This document shows, one piece after another, positions 7,244 through 15,434 of a DNA stretch of 64,000 nucleotides (the stretch's first letter is position 1; each line of letters opens with the position of its first letter). The stretch lies in the NCBI RefSeq assembly GCF_021173675.1, contig NZ_JAIHON010000008.1, forward strand, positions 1-64,000, read 5' to 3'. This DNA is from Streptomyces lincolnensis. Lineage in GTDB: Bacteria; Actinomycetota; Actinomycetes; Streptomycetales; Streptomycetaceae. The notes beneath the pieces were generated by a model. That model ran no database searches. It saw nothing but the letters and a program-made list of their open reading frames with translations, and was not told the DNA's origin. The translations under genes were made by a program, and so were the position numbers.

Positions 7244-7964
7244 TGACGGGCCGATGTGAGGAGACCACGGCGTCGGCACCTTCCTCCCTCATCTGCTCGG
7301 CCCGGAACGGTTTGTGGGTGTAGCCGAGAAAACGGGTTCCGGCCGATCGTGCGGCTTCGAGGTCGGAGGGCTTGTCTCCTACCAGAAGGCATTCAGAGGC
7401 GTCGAGGGAGAGTTTCTCGATGGCACGCCGCACACAATGGGGCGAGGGTTTCATCAGGCGTGCGTCTTCGGGATCCCTGCCGAACACGCCGTCGAATTTC
7501 TGGCCCAGCAGGATTCCGGGACGGTCGAGGAACACCCGAATCGGGTCCTCGGCGTTGTTGCTGACGATGGCGAGGTGAACGCCCAGTTCGGACAGGACGT
7601 CCACGAGAGCGGCGATGTCCTGTGCCGGTACCGCGGTCCTTGCGGCCTCGTCCTCCGCCCGCGCCACGATGTCCTCGGCGGCCTTGAGTGGCATGGGGCT
7701 GAGGCCGTTCGGGTCTGCTTCCCACATGACCCTGAGGAGCCGGAGGATGTCGTGCGAGTCGTCGCAGCGTTCGACCCGCGGAGCGAGGAAGCCCCAATGA
7801 CCTCGCGCGACCTTCTTGATCTGCTCCGCGATGCTCTTCGTGGGCGGGGCTCCGGAAGGGTCTCTGGGCAGGCGCCCGAAGAGAGCGCACATGGGCCCGT
7901 CGAAGTCGAAGAGGACTGCCCTTGCCCGACCGAGAAGGCTCGCCAGGGAATCCCGGTCAATCAT
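7185..7964 (-). CDS. HAD-family phosphatase 2
   Basis: A protein of 259 residues with motif I DFDGP (Asp20, Asp22), motif II VSNNA, motif III Lys in LMKPSP and motif IV GDKPSD, so it should be active. It is a paralog of phosphatase 1. The ATG at 7964 overlaps the stop of a small upstream ORF (ATGA), which favours it; a TTG at 7976 has a GGAGG 4 nt upstream and cannot be excluded. The 3' end overlaps regulator D by 59 nt on the other strand. Substrate unknown; the three kinase domains just to the right make a phosphorylated small molecule plausible. Confidence 0.8.
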   Translation of the reverse strand: MIDRDSLASLLGRARAVLFDFDGPMCALFGRLPRDPSGAPPTKSIAEQIKKVARGHWGFLAPRVERCDDSHDILRLLRVMWEADPNGLSPMPLKAAEDIVARAEDEAARTAVPAQDIAALVDVLSELGVHLAIVSNNAEDPIRVFLDRPGILLGQKFDGVFGRDPEDARLMKPSPHCVRRAIEKLSLDASECLLVGDKPSDLEAARSAGTRFLGYTHKPFRAEQMREEGADAVVSSHRPVIKAAREILAARQESPQTFQ

Positions 7965-8122
7965 CGCGCCACCCAACGGGCCTCCTTGAGGTCGAGGCGA
8001 CAGTGTGACTCACCGTCGGGTTCGATCGCCAGCGCTTGCGGCCGGTTCACACTCAGGAGTCGAGCCGCTCGTTCGCCTGTACGGCGGTTGGACCAGGCAG
8101 GCGACCGGCGCGTCCAATACAC
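7961..8122 (-). CDS. Possible 53-residue peptide coupled to phosphatase 2
   Basis: The GTG at 8122 follows GGAG by 5 nt and opens a frame of 53 residues that is basic and Arg-rich and ends in KEARWVAR. Its TGA overlaps the ATG of phosphatase 2 (ATGA), a classic coupling signature. No family is recognised and the evidence is only the ribosome binding site and the overlap, so the call is tentative. Confidence 0.4.
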   Translation of the reverse strand: MYWTRRSPAWSNRRTGERAARLLSVNRPQALAIEPDGESHCRLDLKEARWVAR

Positions 8123-8209
8123 GGGTTCTCCACCGAAGCTTGATTCCTGAGTAGTAGGGTGCGTGCCCTCGCCTCCATCGGCTCGACCGGAACGGCCTGA
8201 AAACAGCGC

Positions 8210-9286
8210 ATGACATCGCCCTCGATCCCTGACAGTCGGCCGCAGGTCGATCAGCTGAGCGATGATGCGCGTCCGGTGAGGCGCCCGCTCAAGGGGAACC
8301 ATCATGTGCTGCACTTGCTGCCCCTGACGGACAGGACATGGGTCAAGTGCCGTGAGCCGCGCGCGGAGATCCTGTGGCTCGATCGCAGGTGCTTCACGTC
8401 GGAGGAGGAGCTGCTCCGGGCGCTGAAGGAGCACAAGATCGTGTGCGTACCCGACGTCGTGGGCGTCGGTGACACGGATTTCCAGCGGTTCATCGAAGGA
8501 CGGACCCTTCCTCTGCGGCGCTGGTGGTCGAGCGGGCAGGTGTCGGACGCGGTCTTCGACCAGATCGTCGACCTGTTTCGGGAGATGACCCGGATCAGAC
8601 CGGGGATGCTCGCGGCCAAGCGCCGATGTGAGCCGGAGGACCGTCCCGAGGACGGCGATACGGACGGCTTCCTGGAACGTTTGATCGTCTTCATGGAGGA
8701 CCAGGTCTACGACCGGAACCGTCCGCAGTTCGAGGGTCTTTTCGCGGACCTGGGTGTGACCGACGAATCGTTCACCCTGCTGAGGAAGAGCGTTTCCGGT
8801 CTGACATCCCGTCCGTTCTGCCTGTTGCACGCGGATCTCCACCGTAAGAACCTCATCGTCGATCCGCGCGGTCAACTCTGGGTCATCGACTGGGAATTGG
8901 CGATGCTCGGCGACCCTCTCTACGACCTCGCGACCCACCTTTACCTGATGCGATATCCGGACCCGCAGGAGAGGCGGATGGTCCAGGAATGGCGCAGGGT
9001 CGTCGAGCGCGCTCTTCCGACCGGATCCCGCGGCTGGGAAAATGACCTGAGCCGGATCCTCGACTTCAAAAGAGCACAGTCGGTTTTCACCGACGTCATT
9101 CGCGTGTCGTTGAAATTGAGCCAGAACGAGGATTTCAACTGGGCCGGCCTTCCTCTCGCCGCCGGTAAACTGCATCGGATCCTGACGGCGGCGGCGCGGC
9201 CGTTGGGGCTGGAGGCGGTGCCGACCCACGCACAGATCATGGCGGCACTCGTCCGCCGGCACCGGGAGACAGGCGCGGCCGGATGA
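8210..9286 (+). CDS. Aminoglycoside-phosphotransferase-type kinase (single domain)
   Basis: A protein of 358 residues with the APH/choline-kinase fold signature: the catalytic loop LLHADLHRKNLIV, then the metal-binding IDWELAMLGDPLYDL. The N-terminal lobe is short, and no glycine-rich loop is obvious. Family members phosphorylate hydroxyls of antibiotics, sugars or amino alcohols using ATP. The same C-terminal block (GDPLYDL then HLYLMRYP) is found in both halves of the next protein, so the three kinase domains are paralogs. The ATG at 8210 lacks a clear Shine-Dalgarno sequence, so the start is less certain. Confidence 0.75.
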   Translation: MTSPSIPDSRPQVDQLSDDARPVRRPLKGNHHVLHLLPLTDRTWVKCREPRAEILWLDRRCFTSEEELLRALKEHKIVCVPDVVGVGDTDFQRFIEGRTLPLRRWWSSGQVSDAVFDQIVDLFREMTRIRPGMLAAKRRCEPEDRPEDGDTDGFLERLIVFMEDQVYDRNRPQFEGLFADLGVTDESFTLLRKSVSGLTSRPFCLLHADLHRKNLIVDPRGQLWVIDWELAMLGDPLYDLATHLYLMRYPDPQERRMVQEWRRVVERALPTGSRGWENDLSRILDFKRAQSVFTDVIRVSLKLSQNEDFNWAGLPLAAGKLHRILTAAARPLGLEAVPTHAQIMAALVRRHRETGAAG

Positions 9287-9406
9287 ACACCTCTGACGCT
9301 TCGTAGTCGCGGGTTGGCGGTGTGTGCAACAAAGCGCCGCACGGGTGCAGTAGGTTCCTCTTCCCGAGTCCGGCTTCGGCGACTGTCCGACCACCAGGAG
9401 CGGCCT

Positions 9407-11578
9407 GTGAGCGCACGGCCTGTTTCCCGTCCCGCCCGCCCCGTGCGACTGGAGCCCGCGGCGAGTGACGAGATCCTCCGGCTCTCGCGACGGCACAGCG
9501 AGATCGGCGGAGGACACCACAACACGAACCACGTGTGGAAGGTGACCCCCTCTCTGGCCCCGCTGCTCTGTCTGGAGCCCGGCGCGAAGGTGGTGGTGAG
9601 GGTCCGCAAGGCCGACGTACTGCCCGTGGTCGTCAGGACCTTCGTCGACGAGGGCGCGATTCTCCGGAGCCTGCGGGAGGTTCAGCCGAGCGCCCCCCAG
9701 TGCCTGGCGGAGGGACGCGGCTTCGTGATCCACAGCTATGTGGAGGGCCGACCGCTCTCGGACCACTCCGAGAATCACAAGCCCGTCGACTCCCTGCACA
9801 TCGAGGCAGTGGTGAACCGGCTGACCGAGACCAACAGGGTGAAGGCACAGGCGCTGCCCCCGCTGCCGTCGGGCTGGCCCCGAGCGGATGACAGCCAGGA
9901 GTTCTGGAGGCTGGTGACAGGCCTCGCGGAGTGGGGGATCAGGCGGCCCCACTGGGCCGAGTTCGGGAGGCTGCTCACCGAACTCGGCGTCCCCGCCGAC
10001 GCTCTCGTCCGGCTGCGCGAGCGCGTGCCCGCGTTGCGGTCTCGGCCCTTCGGTCTGGTCCACGGCGATCTGCACCGCGAGAACCTGATCGTCTCGGAGG
10101 GAGCCGATACGCCCCTCGCCTGCATCGACTGGGAACTGGCGACCTACGGCGACCCTCTGTACGACCTCTCCACCCATCTCGTGCGGATGCGGTACCCCAG
10201 CCATCAGTGGGACGAGGTGATCGAGGCCTGGGCGACGGCGGCCCTGGAACGAATAGGGCCTGCCGCGGTCGAGGGGCTGGCCGAGGACCTGCCCCACTAC
10301 ATCGCCTTCGAGCGGGCGCAGTCCGTCTTCCCGGACGTCATGCGCGCTGCCCACGACCTGGGTTCCTCGTCCGACGAGCGAAGCCTGAACGAGGCGACGG
10401 CATCGGTACGCCGCGCCCTGGAGGCGGCCGAGGAACCGCTCCAGCTGCCGAGCGTGCGGAGCACGTCCGAAATCGAGCAGATCCTGTTCCGCTGGTGGGC
10501 GGGGCGCCCCCTCGCGCCGGCGGGCCGTCGTACCACCCGTGTCCGGAAGATCGACTGGCAGCCGGACCGTCGTCTTCCGGAGCGCCCCGAATTCCCGCAC
10601 ACCGCGGTGCCGTTCGCCCTCGCCGCCGAGGGCGCGACACCCGCCCACCGCTTCATCGAAGGTACGGCGCACCGCAACTCCGTCATGTGGCCCGCGGAGT
10701 TCCCCGCTCCCGTCGTGATGCGGCGCGCCTCGGCGAAGGCGGACCGGCGGGAGCGGCGCCACCTCCAGGAGTGGGCCGTGCTCCGGGCCATCGAGCAGTC
10801 GGGCGCCAGAGTGGCGGCACCGACGATTCTCGCCCAGGGCAGCAGCTACGGCGGTGAGCCGTTCGCCATCCACACCTACGCCGGCGAGCCCGACCTGGAC
10901 CTACCGCCCCGCCATCCGGTGGACGGTCTGCTTCCCCGCGAGACGGACGCGCTCGTCGACCAGCTCTGTGAGTTGGCCAGGGTGGACCACCGCCGACTCG
11001 ATCCGGCGGCCGGCGAGAGGGACTTCTTCGCCCTGCTGTGCGCGGAACTCGTACGGCTGGTACGCGAGTTGCCGGAGAGCTCGCTGCGCATGGCAGTGCT
11101 CCTGGGTCTGCCGGAAGCCGACCGGCTCGGTGAGATCCTGGCCGACCGGCGGGTGACGCGACGGGCTCCGGCCCTGTTGCACGGCGACCTGCACCCGTGG
11201 AACCTCGTGCGGCGCGACGACGACCTGCTGCTGACCCTCATCGACTGGGAGAGGGCACTCGTCGGCGACCCGCTCTACGACCTGGCCCGGCACCTGTACC
11301 TCACCCGGGCCGCGCCCGAGACGCGTATGCGCATGTTCAGCCGATGGGCTTCGAAGCTGGACCCGGTGTACACCCGCGACCACCTGAGGGACTACGACGT
11401 CTACCACGGACTCGAGTTCGTGCGGTCGGCATACGTCGACCTCGATCGCCAGGTGACCGGGGCGGGGCGGGCGGCTCCCAACGTCCAGCGGGCCTTGGCT
11501 CTGAACTCGTACCAGAGCACACTGGGGGTGGCCCTGCGCGTGCTCGGTCTGTCAGCCCGCCCCAGGGCGCTCGCCTGA
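9407..11578 (+). CDS. Two-domain APH-type kinase fusion
   Basis: A protein of 723 residues made of two APH-type kinase domains in tandem. Domain 1 (about 1-350) has LVHGDLHRENLIV and IDWELATYGDPLYDL; domain 2 (about 380-723) has LLHGDLHPWNLV and IDWERALVGDPLYDL. Both catalytic Asp and both metal-binding Asp are present, so both halves may be active. The GTG at 9407 has AGGAG about 7 nt upstream; the frame is open to 9314 but those residues look non-coding. It follows the single-domain kinase by 120 bp on the same strand. A fused pair could phosphorylate two positions or two substrates. Confidence 0.8.
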   Translation: MSARPVSRPARPVRLEPAASDEILRLSRRHSEIGGGHHNTNHVWKVTPSLAPLLCLEPGAKVVVRVRKADVLPVVVRTFVDEGAILRSLREVQPSAPQCLAEGRGFVIHSYVEGRPLSDHSENHKPVDSLHIEAVVNRLTETNRVKAQALPPLPSGWPRADDSQEFWRLVTGLAEWGIRRPHWAEFGRLLTELGVPADALVRLRERVPALRSRPFGLVHGDLHRENLIVSEGADTPLACIDWELATYGDPLYDLSTHLVRMRYPSHQWDEVIEAWATAALERIGPAAVEGLAEDLPHYIAFERAQSVFPDVMRAAHDLGSSSDERSLNEATASVRRALEAAEEPLQLPSVRSTSEIEQILFRWWAGRPLAPAGRRTTRVRKIDWQPDRRLPERPEFPHTAVPFALAAEGATPAHRFIEGTAHRNSVMWPAEFPAPVVMRRASAKADRRERRHLQEWAVLRAIEQSGARVAAPTILAQGSSYGGEPFAIHTYAGEPDLDLPPRHPVDGLLPRETDALVDQLCELARVDHRRLDPAAGERDFFALLCAELVRLVRELPESSLRMAVLLGLPEADRLGEILADRRVTRRAPALLHGDLHPWNLVRRDDDLLLTLIDWERALVGDPLYDLARHLYLTRAAPETRMRMFSRWASKLDPVYTRDHLRDYDVYHGLEFVRSAYVDLDRQVTGAGRAAPNVQRALALNSYQSTLGVALRVLGLSARPRALA

Positions 11579-11602
11579 GCGGTCGCGCGAACAGCGATCC
11601 GC

Positions 11603-12565
11603 TCAGGGTTCCAGCAGCACTTTCCCCACCAGCCCCCGCCCCTCCACCGCCGCATGCGCCTCCCCCGCCCGCTCCAGCGGAAACACCTTCCCGATCACCG
11701 CCCGCATCCGCCCCGAGGCCGCCTCTTCCAGCGCGTACGCCCTGAGGCGCTGGGCGTCGGCGGGGGTGAACTGCACATGCTCGATGCCGAACAGCTTGAT
11801 GCCCCGGCGTGCCGCTTCGTCCGCGTCCACGGGGGCGAAGCCGCCTGTCGGGGCGCCGTGGGCCGAGAAGCGGCCGCTGTCGGCGGTGAGGGGGAAGGCG
11901 AGGGTGCCGGGTTGGCCGCCGATGCCGTCGAGGACTACGTCGGCCGCGCCGGTCAGGGCCTGGCGGGCGCGGGCCGGCCAGTCGGGGGTGCTGATGTCCA
12001 CGGCGGCGGTGGCGCCCAGCTCGCGGACGAGGGCGAGTTTCTCGGCGCCGCGGGCGAGGGCCACGACCCGGGCGCCGCGGACCCGGGCCAGCTGGACGAG
12101 CAGGGTGCCCATGCCGCCCGACGCGCCGAGGATCAGCACCCGGTCGCCGGAGGTGACGGCCGTCAGCTCCAGCAGACCCGCCGCCGTCACCCCGTCGTGC
12201 ACGAGGGCCGCCGCGGTCACCAGGTCCACGGCGTCCGGTACGGCCGTCACGGCGTCGATCCGGGCGACGGCCCGTGACGCGTAGCTGCCCTGGACGAAGG
12301 CGGCCACGCGCCGGCCGAGCCACTGTGCCGGGACGCCGGGGCCGAGGCCGATGACCGTGCCGGAGACGCCGCCGCCCGGGATGTAGGGAGGGGTGACGGG
12401 GAAGTAGTCGCGGCCCCAGCCGGCCCGGATCTGGGTCTCGACGTAGATCGTGTCGGCGTGGGCGACGTCGACGAGTACCTCGCCGGGGCCGGGGACCGGG
12501 TCCGGCAGGTCGACCGGGACCAGGACCTCCGGGCCGCCGAACTCCTTCACCTGTGCTGCTCGCAT
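11603..12565 (-). CDS. Quinone oxidoreductase-like MDR enzyme
   Basis: A protein of 320 residues of the zinc-independent medium-chain dehydrogenase/reductase group: an N-terminal GroES-like part (EFGGPEVLVPVDLPDP), the NADPH-binding loop GASGGMGTLLVQLAR near residue 150, and no zinc-ligand cysteines. It probably reduces quinones or enones with NADPH. The ATG at 12565 follows a GGTGGGGG stretch. It is divergent from a TetR gene, with an inverted repeat between them, so it is likely that regulator's target. It converges on the kinase fusion 24 bp away. Confidence 0.85.
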   Translation of the reverse strand: MRAAQVKEFGGPEVLVPVDLPDPVPGPGEVLVDVAHADTIYVETQIRAGWGRDYFPVTPPYIPGGGVSGTVIGLGPGVPAQWLGRRVAAFVQGSYASRAVARIDAVTAVPDAVDLVTAAALVHDGVTAAGLLELTAVTSGDRVLILGASGGMGTLLVQLARVRGARVVALARGAEKLALVRELGATAAVDISTPDWPARARQALTGAADVVLDGIGGQPGTLAFPLTADSGRFSAHGAPTGGFAPVDADEAARRGIKLFGIEHVQFTPADAQRLRAYALEEAASGRMRAVIGKVFPLERAGEAHAAVEGRGLVGKVLLEP

Positions 12566-12587
12566 GACATGCCCCCACCGCTCGGTT

Positions 12588-12617
12588 CGAGTGATTGCGA
12601 GTAATTTCGAGTAATTC
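12588..12617. repeat. Three tandem 10-bp repeats upstream of the oxidoreductase
   Basis: CGAGTGATTG, CGAGTAATTT and CGAGTAATTC follow one another without gaps, one per helical turn, 23 bp upstream of the oxidoreductase start. They are AT-rich for this genome and look like a regulator-binding array or promoter element. Confidence 0.7.
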
Positions 12618-12640
12618 GGATGCGCGTGCATGCAGTCTTC

Positions 12641-12662
12641 GACCTCAAGCAGGGTTGAGGTC
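12641..12662. promoter_or_regulatory. TetR-operator-like inverted repeat
   Basis: GACCTCAA and TTGAGGTC form a perfect 8-bp inverted repeat with a 6-bp spacer in the divergent region of the oxidoreductase and the TetR gene, 24 bp before the -10 box of the TetR gene. Confidence 0.6.
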
Positions 12663-12698
12663 AAGGCGGGGTGGCGAGAGCTGCGTAGGCTCACAGGC

Positions 12699-13328
12699 AT
12701 GGCTGAGATCGGGCTGCGCGAGCGCAAGAAGCAGCGGATGTACGAGGTCGTGTCGGAGATCGCGATCGGGTTGTTCCTGGAGAGGGGCTTCGACGCCGTC
12801 TCCGTGGCCGAGGTGGCGGCCACCGCCGAGATCTCGAAGCCGACCCTCTTCCGGTACTTCCCGGCCAAGGAGGACCTCGTGCTGTACCGGTTCGCCGATC
12901 ATGAGGACGAGGCTGCGCGGGTGGTGCGCGGGTCGGCGGAGGCACCGTTGCGGGCGTTGCGGCGGCGGTTCCTGGAGGGGCTGGCGGAGGGGGACCCGGT
13001 CACCGGGCTGAACGACCATCCCGGGGTGCTCGCCTTTCATTCGCTGCTGTACGGCACTCCCGCGCTGGTGGCACGGCTGTACGGCTACCTGGAGCGGTCG
13101 GAGGCCGCGTTGGCCGAGGCGCTCGGTGGAGGACTGGAGGCGCGGCTGGCCGCCGGGCAGATCATCGCCGTACAGCGGATTCTCGCCGAGGAGAACTGGC
13201 GGCGGATCGCGGAGGGGGAGTCGGTGGAGGAGGTGCGGGGGGATGCCGAGGCGGCGGCGCGGCGGGCCTTCGGGCTGTTGGAGGCGGGGCTGCCGTATCT
13301 GGGGGAAGACGTGGGTGTGACTGAGTAA
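12699..13328 (+). CDS. TetR-family regulator
   Basis: A protein of 209 residues with a typical N-terminal TetR helix-turn-helix (residues about 14-60: GLFLERGFDAVSVAEVA, then ISKPTLFRYFPAKEDLV) and a variable ligand-binding C-terminal part. The ATG at 12699 lies 7 nt after TAGGCT, so the mRNA may be leaderless; the frame continues upstream into the operator and was not used. It probably represses itself and the divergent oxidoreductase. Confidence 0.85.
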   Translation: MAEIGLRERKKQRMYEVVSEIAIGLFLERGFDAVSVAEVAATAEISKPTLFRYFPAKEDLVLYRFADHEDEAARVVRGSAEAPLRALRRRFLEGLAEGDPVTGLNDHPGVLAFHSLLYGTPALVARLYGYLERSEAALAEALGGGLEARLAAGQIIAVQRILAEENWRRIAEGESVEEVRGDAEAAARRAFGLLEAGLPYLGEDVGVTE

Positions 13329-13345
13329 ATTATTTAACTCGGTAA

Positions 13346-13375
13346 CGTCATTCCGGTACCCTTCCTGGAATGACG
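13346..13375. promoter_or_regulatory. Inverted repeat enclosing the leaderless helD-like promoter
   Basis: CGTCATTCC (13346-13354) and GGAATGACG (13367-13375) are perfect 9-bp arms. The -10 box TACCCT (13357-13362) lies in the spacer, and the right arm covers the ATG at 13370. A protein bound here would block both promoter and start. It is not the rifamycin-associated element known from some helR genes. Confidence 0.6.
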
Positions 13376-15400
13376 TCAGCACTTCAGGAAGCCCTCCACC
13401 GCGAACGTGCCCACCACGACCTCTGCCGCGCCGCCCTCGCCGCCATGGTCGACGGCGCCCAGGAACACGTCGTGACCGGCGAGGACGTCTCCGCCTCCGG
13501 TGCCGATGCCGAGGTGCTCGGGTACCGGCTGCGGAGCCGGGCCAAGGAGATGCGGGAGCTGCCCCGAGGGCCGTTGTTCTTCGGGCGGTTGGACTTCACG
13601 GACGACGCCGGGGACCACTCCGGGCAGAGCTATCACGTGGGGCGGTTGCGGATCAGTGAGCATCCGGCCGCCGCGCCACTGGTCGTGGACTGGCGTGCGC
13701 CCGTCTCCCGCGCCTTCTACCAGGCCAGTGCCCGGGATCCGCAGGGCGTGGCCGTGCGGCGGCGGTTCGGGTGGGCGCCCGGCAGCCGCGGGGACTCCGC
13801 CGACCTGACCGGGATGGAGGACGAGCATCTCGCGCGGGGGGAGTCGCGCGTCAGCGGCATCGTCGCCCAGGAGATCGAGCGGCCCCGGGTCGGCCCCATG
13901 CGGGACATCGCCGCGACCATCCAGCCCGAGCAGGACGATCTCGTACGAGGCGACCTGGGCCTGTCCGTCTGTGTGCAGGGCGCTCCGGGCACCGGGAAGA
14001 CCGCCGTCGGACTGCACCGGGCCGCCTACCTGCTCTACACCCACCCGCAGCGCATCCGCCGCGGGGGACTGCTCATCCTCGGCCCCAACCGCACCTTCCT
14101 GACGTACATCTCCGAGGTGCTGCCCGCCCTCGGCGAGACCGGCGTACGGCAGTCCACGCTTCAGGAGGAGATCGCGCGGCACCCGGTCAGGGGGACCGAC
14201 GAGGAGCGGACCGCCGTGGTCAAGCACGACGCGCGGATGGCGGAGGTGCTGCGGCGGGCTCTGTACGCGCGCGTGTGGGACGACGGTCCGGTCGGCGCCG
14301 TCGAGGTTCCCGACGGTTCCTACCGGTGGCGGGTCGGCGTCGGGGAGCTCGCGCGGATCGTGGCGGACGTGCGTGCCGAGGAGCCGCCGTACGGTGTTGG
14401 GCGGGAGCGGGTGCGCAGCCGGGTGGTGCGCAGTGTCCAGTTGCAGGCCGAGCGGCGGGCCGGGCCGCAGAACAACGCCTGGGTGCAGCGGATCTCGCGG
14501 GCGCGGGCGGTGAAGGAGTACGTCGACGCCGTATGGCCGCGGGTGCGGCCGGAGGAAGTGGTGGCCGAACTGCTCGGCGATCCGCGGGCGTTGGCGTCCG
14601 CCGCCGACGGGGTGCTGGAGGCCGACGAGCAGAAGGCGCTGCTGTGGGCGCGGCCGCCGCGGTCGTGGAAGTCGGCGCGTTGGTCGGCCGCCGACCTGGT
14701 GCTCCTCGACGAGGTCGCCGGGCTGGTCGAGCATCCCGAGGGCTACGGCCATCTCGTCGTGGACGAGGCGCAGGACCTCTCCCCGATGGAGTGCCGGGCC
14801 ATCGCGCGGCGCGCGTCCTTCGGCTCGCTCACCGTGCTCGGCGACCTGGCCCAGGGGACCACGCCGTGGGCCGCGAGGTCCTGGGACACGGTCCTGCGCC
14901 ACCTGGGGAAGCCGGACGCGGCCGTGGTGCCGCTGACCGTCGGGTTCCGGGTGCCGGAGGCCGTCGTGGCGCTCGCCAACCGGCTGCTGGCGCGGCTGGA
15001 CGTGGAGGTGCCGGCCGGGCGGTCCCTGCGCGGGGACGGGGAACTGCGGTTCCGGGAGGCGGCGGTGGCGGAGGTGCCGGGCGCGGTCGTGGACGCCGTA
15101 CGCGATGCGCTGGCGCGCGAGGGGTCGGTCGGGGTGGTCGCGGCGGACGCGGACGTGGACCGGGTGGGCGCGGCACTCGCCGCGGCCGGAATCACCGCGG
15201 CGGGGCCGGACGAGTCGGCCGCCCGCGTGAACCTCGTGCCCGCGAGCCTGGTCAAGGGACTTGAGTACGACCATGTCGTCGCCGTCGAACCGGCCGCGAT
15301 CGCGGAGGCGGAGGCGCGGGGGCTGCACCGGCTGTACGTGGTGCTGACGCGGGCGGTGTCGCGGCTGGAGGTGGTGCATGGGCGGCCGTTGCCGTTCTGA
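13370..15400 (+). CDS. HelD-like RNA polymerase-recycling helicase
   Basis: A protein of 676 residues of the UvrD/Rep-like superfamily 1 group typified by actinobacterial HelD. The N-terminal ~190 residues include the segment VVDWRAPVSRAFYQAS seen in HelD proteins. Walker A GAPGTGKT is at 204-211, Walker B is in LVVDEAQDLSPME, and the C-terminal motif is VLTRAVSRLEVVHG. HelD enters stalled RNA polymerase and releases it from nucleic acid; some Streptomyces relatives protect against rifampicin. The start is leaderless, 7 nt after TACCCT. Confidence 0.8.
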   Translation: MTSALQEALHRERAHHDLCRAALAAMVDGAQEHVVTGEDVSASGADAEVLGYRLRSRAKEMRELPRGPLFFGRLDFTDDAGDHSGQSYHVGRLRISEHPAAAPLVVDWRAPVSRAFYQASARDPQGVAVRRRFGWAPGSRGDSADLTGMEDEHLARGESRVSGIVAQEIERPRVGPMRDIAATIQPEQDDLVRGDLGLSVCVQGAPGTGKTAVGLHRAAYLLYTHPQRIRRGGLLILGPNRTFLTYISEVLPALGETGVRQSTLQEEIARHPVRGTDEERTAVVKHDARMAEVLRRALYARVWDDGPVGAVEVPDGSYRWRVGVGELARIVADVRAEEPPYGVGRERVRSRVVRSVQLQAERRAGPQNNAWVQRISRARAVKEYVDAVWPRVRPEEVVAELLGDPRALASAADGVLEADEQKALLWARPPRSWKSARWSAADLVLLDEVAGLVEHPEGYGHLVVDEAQDLSPMECRAIARRASFGSLTVLGDLAQGTTPWAARSWDTVLRHLGKPDAAVVPLTVGFRVPEAVVALANRLLARLDVEVPAGRSLRGDGELRFREAAVAEVPGAVVDAVRDALAREGSVGVVAADADVDRVGAALAAAGITAAGPDESAARVNLVPASLVKGLEYDHVVAVEPAAIAEAEARGLHRLYVVLTRAVSRLEVVHGRPLPF

Positions 15401-15434
15401 GAACGCGGGGTGGAGGCGCCGGCCGCCCCGCCCG

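Noticed and set aside
7961..10873. Very long minus-strand open frame (970 codons) opposite the kinase genes
   Set aside because: It is the shadow of the high-GC kinase genes; composition and codon pattern fit the plus strand. Only its last 53 codons, with their own start signal, are kept as a tentative gene.
13330..13370. Rifamycin-associated element before the helD-like gene
   Set aside because: The inverted repeat present (CGTCATTCC arms) does not match that element.
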